7,018 nt of DNA from Pseudomonadota bacterium (lineage in GTDB: Bacteria > Pseudomonadota > Alphaproteobacteria > ATCC43930 > CGMCC-115725), in the NCBI GenBank assembly GCA_021790295.1, contig JAJYIC010000127.1, forward strand, positions 1-7,018, in the 5' to 3' direction. Below are positions 5,500-7,018 of this stretch, piece by piece (the first letter of the stretch is position 1; each line of letters begins with the position of its first letter). The notes under the pieces are model-generated. The model was not told the origin of the DNA. It ran no database searches and saw nothing but the letters and a program-made list of their open reading frames with translations. Position numbers and translations under genes: made by a program.

Positions 5500-6657
5500 T
5501 CAGGCCACCCTTTTTGCGCGGCGCTCTTCCTCCCAGGCCCAATCGAGCCAGGGCAAAAGAGCCTCGACATCGCTCGCCTCGACCGTCGCTCCGGTCCAGA
5601 TGCGCAGACCCGGAGGCGAAGCGCGATGGCTGGCGATGTCGTATCCCGCGCCTTCTTCTTCGATGCGGCGCGCGATCCGGCGCGAGGCGAGAAAACGCTC
5701 TTCGGGAGAAAGCGCGGTAAAGGCGGGATCGATGATCTTGAGGCAAGGCGAGGTCTGCGAACGGGTGTTCGGCTCTTCGGCCAGAAAACGCGCCCAGGAA
5801 GACCCTTCGACCCAGATTGCGATCGCCGCGAGGTTTTGTTCGCAGCGCCTGACGAGAGCCTCGAGCCCGCCGCCGCTTTCGGCCCATTTGAGGGAATCGA
5901 TCGCGTCCTCGACGCACAGCATCGAGGGCGTGTTGATGGTCTCGCCGCGGAAGACGCCTTCATTGAGCTTGCCGCCTGAAGTCAGGCGGAAAAGCTTTGG
6001 CAGAGGCCAGGGCGGGGTATAAGCGAGAAGCCTTTCGACCGCACGCGGCGAAAGCGCAAGCATGCCGTGCGCGGCTTCCCCGCCCAAGGCTTTCTGCCAG
6101 GACCAGGTGGCGACGTCGAGCTTTTGCCAGGGAAGGCGCATGGCAAAGACTGCCGATGTGGCGTCGCAAATGACGAGGCCCGTCCTCCCGGCAGCGATCC
6201 AATCCCCGTTCGGAACCCTGACGCCGGAAGTGGTGCCGTTCCAGGTGAAGACCACGTCGCGTTCGAAATCGACCGCGGAAAGTTCGGGAAGCCGGCCGTA
6301 AGGAGCCGAAAGGACGCGCACATCGGGGAGCTTCATTCTTTTGACGTCGGCGACCCAGCCTTCGCCGAAATTCTCCCAGGCGAGCATGTCGATCCCGCGC
6401 GCGCCCAAAAGCGACCACAGGGCCATCTCGACCGCCCCCGTATCCGAACCGGCGACGACCGCAAGACGCCAGTCGGAAGGCATGCCGAGAAGCCGTTTCG
6501 AGCGTTCGATCACCTCTTCGAGACGCGCTTTCCCCGCACCCGATCGGTGCGAACGGCCGAGGAGAGCCTGGTCGAGAACGGCGGGCGACCAGCCCGGACG
6601 CTTGGCGCAAGGGCCCGAAGAAAAACAGGGGTTGTTGGGGCGCCGGCTGGGCTTCAT
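5500..6657 (-). CDS. serC: Phosphoserine aminotransferase
   Basis: SerC is a PLP enzyme that transaminates 3-phosphohydroxypyruvate with glutamate to 3-phosphoserine. The same enzyme usually also acts in PLP synthesis from erythrose 4-phosphate. The 385-residue protein has the class V aminotransferase fold. It shows SSGPCAKRPGW (13-23), GRSHRSGAGK (34-43), FTWNGTTSGVRVP (137-149) and Asp165 in ICDATSA for the pyridine nitrogen. The PLP lysine is Lys189 in TWSWQKALGGEAAHG. ETINTPSML (239-247) and Arg352 in GLRIWTG follow. The style matches the variant SerC of alphaproteobacteria and Methanosarcina (TIGR01365 as I recall), not the enteric type. The ATG at 6657-6655 is chosen over an upstream extension to 6735. 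MKPSRRPNNPCFSSGP is the usual beginning, and AAGGAAG lies 7 nt before it. serA follows after 111 nt, giving two consecutive steps of the pathway. Confidence 0.97.
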   Translation of the reverse strand: MKPSRRPNNPCFSSGPCAKRPGWSPAVLDQALLGRSHRSGAGKARLEEVIERSKRLLGMPSDWRLAVVAGSDTGAVEMALWSLLGARGIDMLAWENFGEGWVADVKRMKLPDVRVLSAPYGRLPELSAVDFERDVVFTWNGTTSGVRVPNGDWIAAGRTGLVICDATSAVFAMRLPWQKLDVATWSWQKALGGEAAHGMLALSPRAVERLLAYTPPWPLPKLFRLTSGGKLNEGVFRGETINTPSMLCVEDAIDSLKWAESGGGLEALVRRCEQNLAAIAIWVEGSSWARFLAEEPNTRSQTSPCLKIIDPAFTALSPEERFLASRRIARRIEEEGAGYDIASHRASPPGLRIWTGATVEASDVEALLPWLDWAWEEERRAKRVA

Positions 6658-6664
6658 CGCGGGG

Positions 6665-6671
6665 CTTCCTT
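6665..6671 (-). promoter_or_regulatory. Shine-Dalgarno that sets the serC start
   Basis: AAGGAAG on the minus strand is separated by 7 nt from the ATG at 6657-6655. The reading frame stays open for another 26 codons upstream, but that stretch covers the proposed promoter and has no comparable ribosome binding site. Confidence 0.7.
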
Positions 6672-6706
6672 GAGCGAGGTTGAAAGAGGCGTTTCCGCCC
6701 GCGCGA

Positions 6707-6735
6707 AACTTATGAACGCGGTTCCCCGCCGTCAA
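6707..6735 (-). promoter_or_regulatory. Candidate promoter for the serC-serA-hisZ-purA transcript
   Basis: In the 107-nt tpiA-serC spacer the minus strand has TTGACG (6735-6730), five of six matches to the -35 consensus. TAAGTT (6712-6707) follows after 17 nt, or CATAAG (6714-6709) after 15 nt. The -10 match is modest, as is common in alphaproteobacteria. A start near 6700 would give a leader of roughly 40 nt before the serC ATG. Confidence 0.45.
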
Positions 6736-6758
6736 TGCGGCGTACGCGCGCCGGCAAA

Positions 6759-6772
6759 CCCGGCTTACCGGG
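6759..6772. terminator. Small hairpin at the tpiA stop codon
   Basis: On the minus strand CCCGG-TAAG-CCGGG forms a perfect 5-bp GC stem with a four-base loop that contains the tpiA TAA stop, followed by TTTG. It could weakly terminate or protect the tpiA transcript ahead of the serC promoter. The stem is short and the T-run minimal, so strong termination is doubtful. Confidence 0.35.
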
Positions 6773-7018
6773 GGCAGGCTTCAGCGATTGCCATGAAGTC
6801 GGCGGCTTTGAGGCTCGCGCCGCCGACGAGGGCGCCGTCGACCTCGGCGAGAGCAAGGATTAGGGGGGCATTCTTCGGGCTCACCGAGCCGCCGTAAAGG
6901 ATCGGCGTCGAGGCCGGAAGAAAGGGGCGGATCGCGGCGTGCATGAGGGTTATGTCTTCCTCTCTTGGGACGAGGCCGGTGCCGATCGCCCATAAGGGCT
7001 CGTAGGCGACGACGAGGA
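6765..7018 (-). CDS. tpiA: Triose-phosphate isomerase (C-terminal 83 residues; N-terminus beyond the window edge)
   Basis: TpiA interconverts dihydroxyacetone phosphate and glyceraldehyde 3-phosphate in central carbon metabolism. The visible part begins LVVAYEPLWAIGTG. This contains the catalytic Glu of the AYEP motif and the start of the mobile phosphate-gripping loop 6 (WAIGTG). PILYGGSVSPKNA follows, with the phosphate-binding GGSV. VDGALVGGASL is the last phosphate-binding strand and helix, and the protein ends DFMAIAEACPR before TAA (6767-6765). The reading frame has its first complete codon at 7016-7014. About two thirds of the protein lies outside the window. It is transcribed in the same direction as serC and ends 107 nt before it. 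Many alphaproteobacteria instead have secG after tpiA. Nothing looks degraded. Confidence 0.96.
   Translation of the reverse strand, partial: LVVAYEPLWAIGTGLVPREEDITLMHAAIRPFLPASTPILYGGSVSPKNAPLILALAEVDGALVGGASLKAADFMAIAEACPR

Noticed and set aside
3697..5979. A 760-codon open frame on the plus strand opposite serA and the end of serC.
   Set aside because: It is antisense to two genes with full conserved motifs. Its predicted protein is low-complexity, rich in Arg, Asp and Gly, with no recognisable domain. Long antisense frames are expected in GC-rich genes with strong codon bias.
6658..6735. A 26-residue N-terminal extension of SerC.
   Set aside because: It would overlap the candidate promoter and lacks a ribosome binding site. 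The ATG at 6657 has a good one and matches the usual SerC N-terminus.
1..7018. A novel defence, mobile or biosynthetic system.
   Set aside because: Every sizeable coding region is a recognised housekeeping enzyme except one common alpha/beta hydrolase. There are no integrases, transposases, direct-repeat arrays or atypical-composition islands.

Overview
The window looks like ordinary chromosomal DNA from a GC-rich alphaproteobacterium. The evidence is the G/C-biased third codon positions, the alphaproteobacterial style of the SerC and SerA proteins, and the order serC-serA-hisZ-purA on one strand. From memory, that order is most familiar in Rhodospirillales-like lineages; in Rhizobiales hisZ more often sits with hisS/hisG. 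The exact taxon cannot be fixed from this sequence. There are no rRNA or tRNA genes, mobile elements, CRISPR arrays or prophage genes. I see no previously undescribed multi-gene system.

Layout, left to right. Positions 1-372 (minus) hold the N-terminal 124 residues of a short-form serine O-acetyltransferase (cysE) that runs off the left edge. Positions 373-546 are a divergent intergenic region with a perfect inverted repeat, a candidate cysE promoter and a GC-rich stem-loop. Positions 547-1224 (plus) encode a small alpha/beta hydrolase with an intact Ser-Asp-His triad. It converges on purA, and a hairpin spans the purA stop codon in the short gap between them. The rest is transcribed leftward: tpiA (3' end only, cut by the right edge), serC, serA, hisZ and purA. 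Spacers are 107 nt (tpiA-serC), 111 nt (serC-serA), 67 nt (serA-hisZ) and 19 nt (hisZ-purA). A TTGACG box ahead of serC suggests that serC-serA-hisZ-purA starts its own transcript.

How the genes fit together. TpiA keeps triose phosphates balanced upstream of 3-phosphoglycerate. SerA and SerC convert 3-phosphoglycerate to phosphoserine; the phosphatase SerB is not here. CysE spends serine and acetyl-CoA to make O-acetylserine for cysteine. HisZ is the regulatory partner of a short-form HisG, which catalyses the ATP-consuming first step of histidine synthesis. PurA commits IMP to AMP and hence to ATP. The histidine pathway also releases AICAR, which returns to IMP, so pairing hisZ with purA is metabolically sensible. 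The hydrolase has no assignable substrate.

The less routine observations are small: the palindrome and stem in the cysE/hydrolase intergenic region, two mutually exclusive stems in the serC-serA spacer, hairpins at the tpiA and purA stop codons, and a short duplication at the SerA N-terminus with a GTG start.
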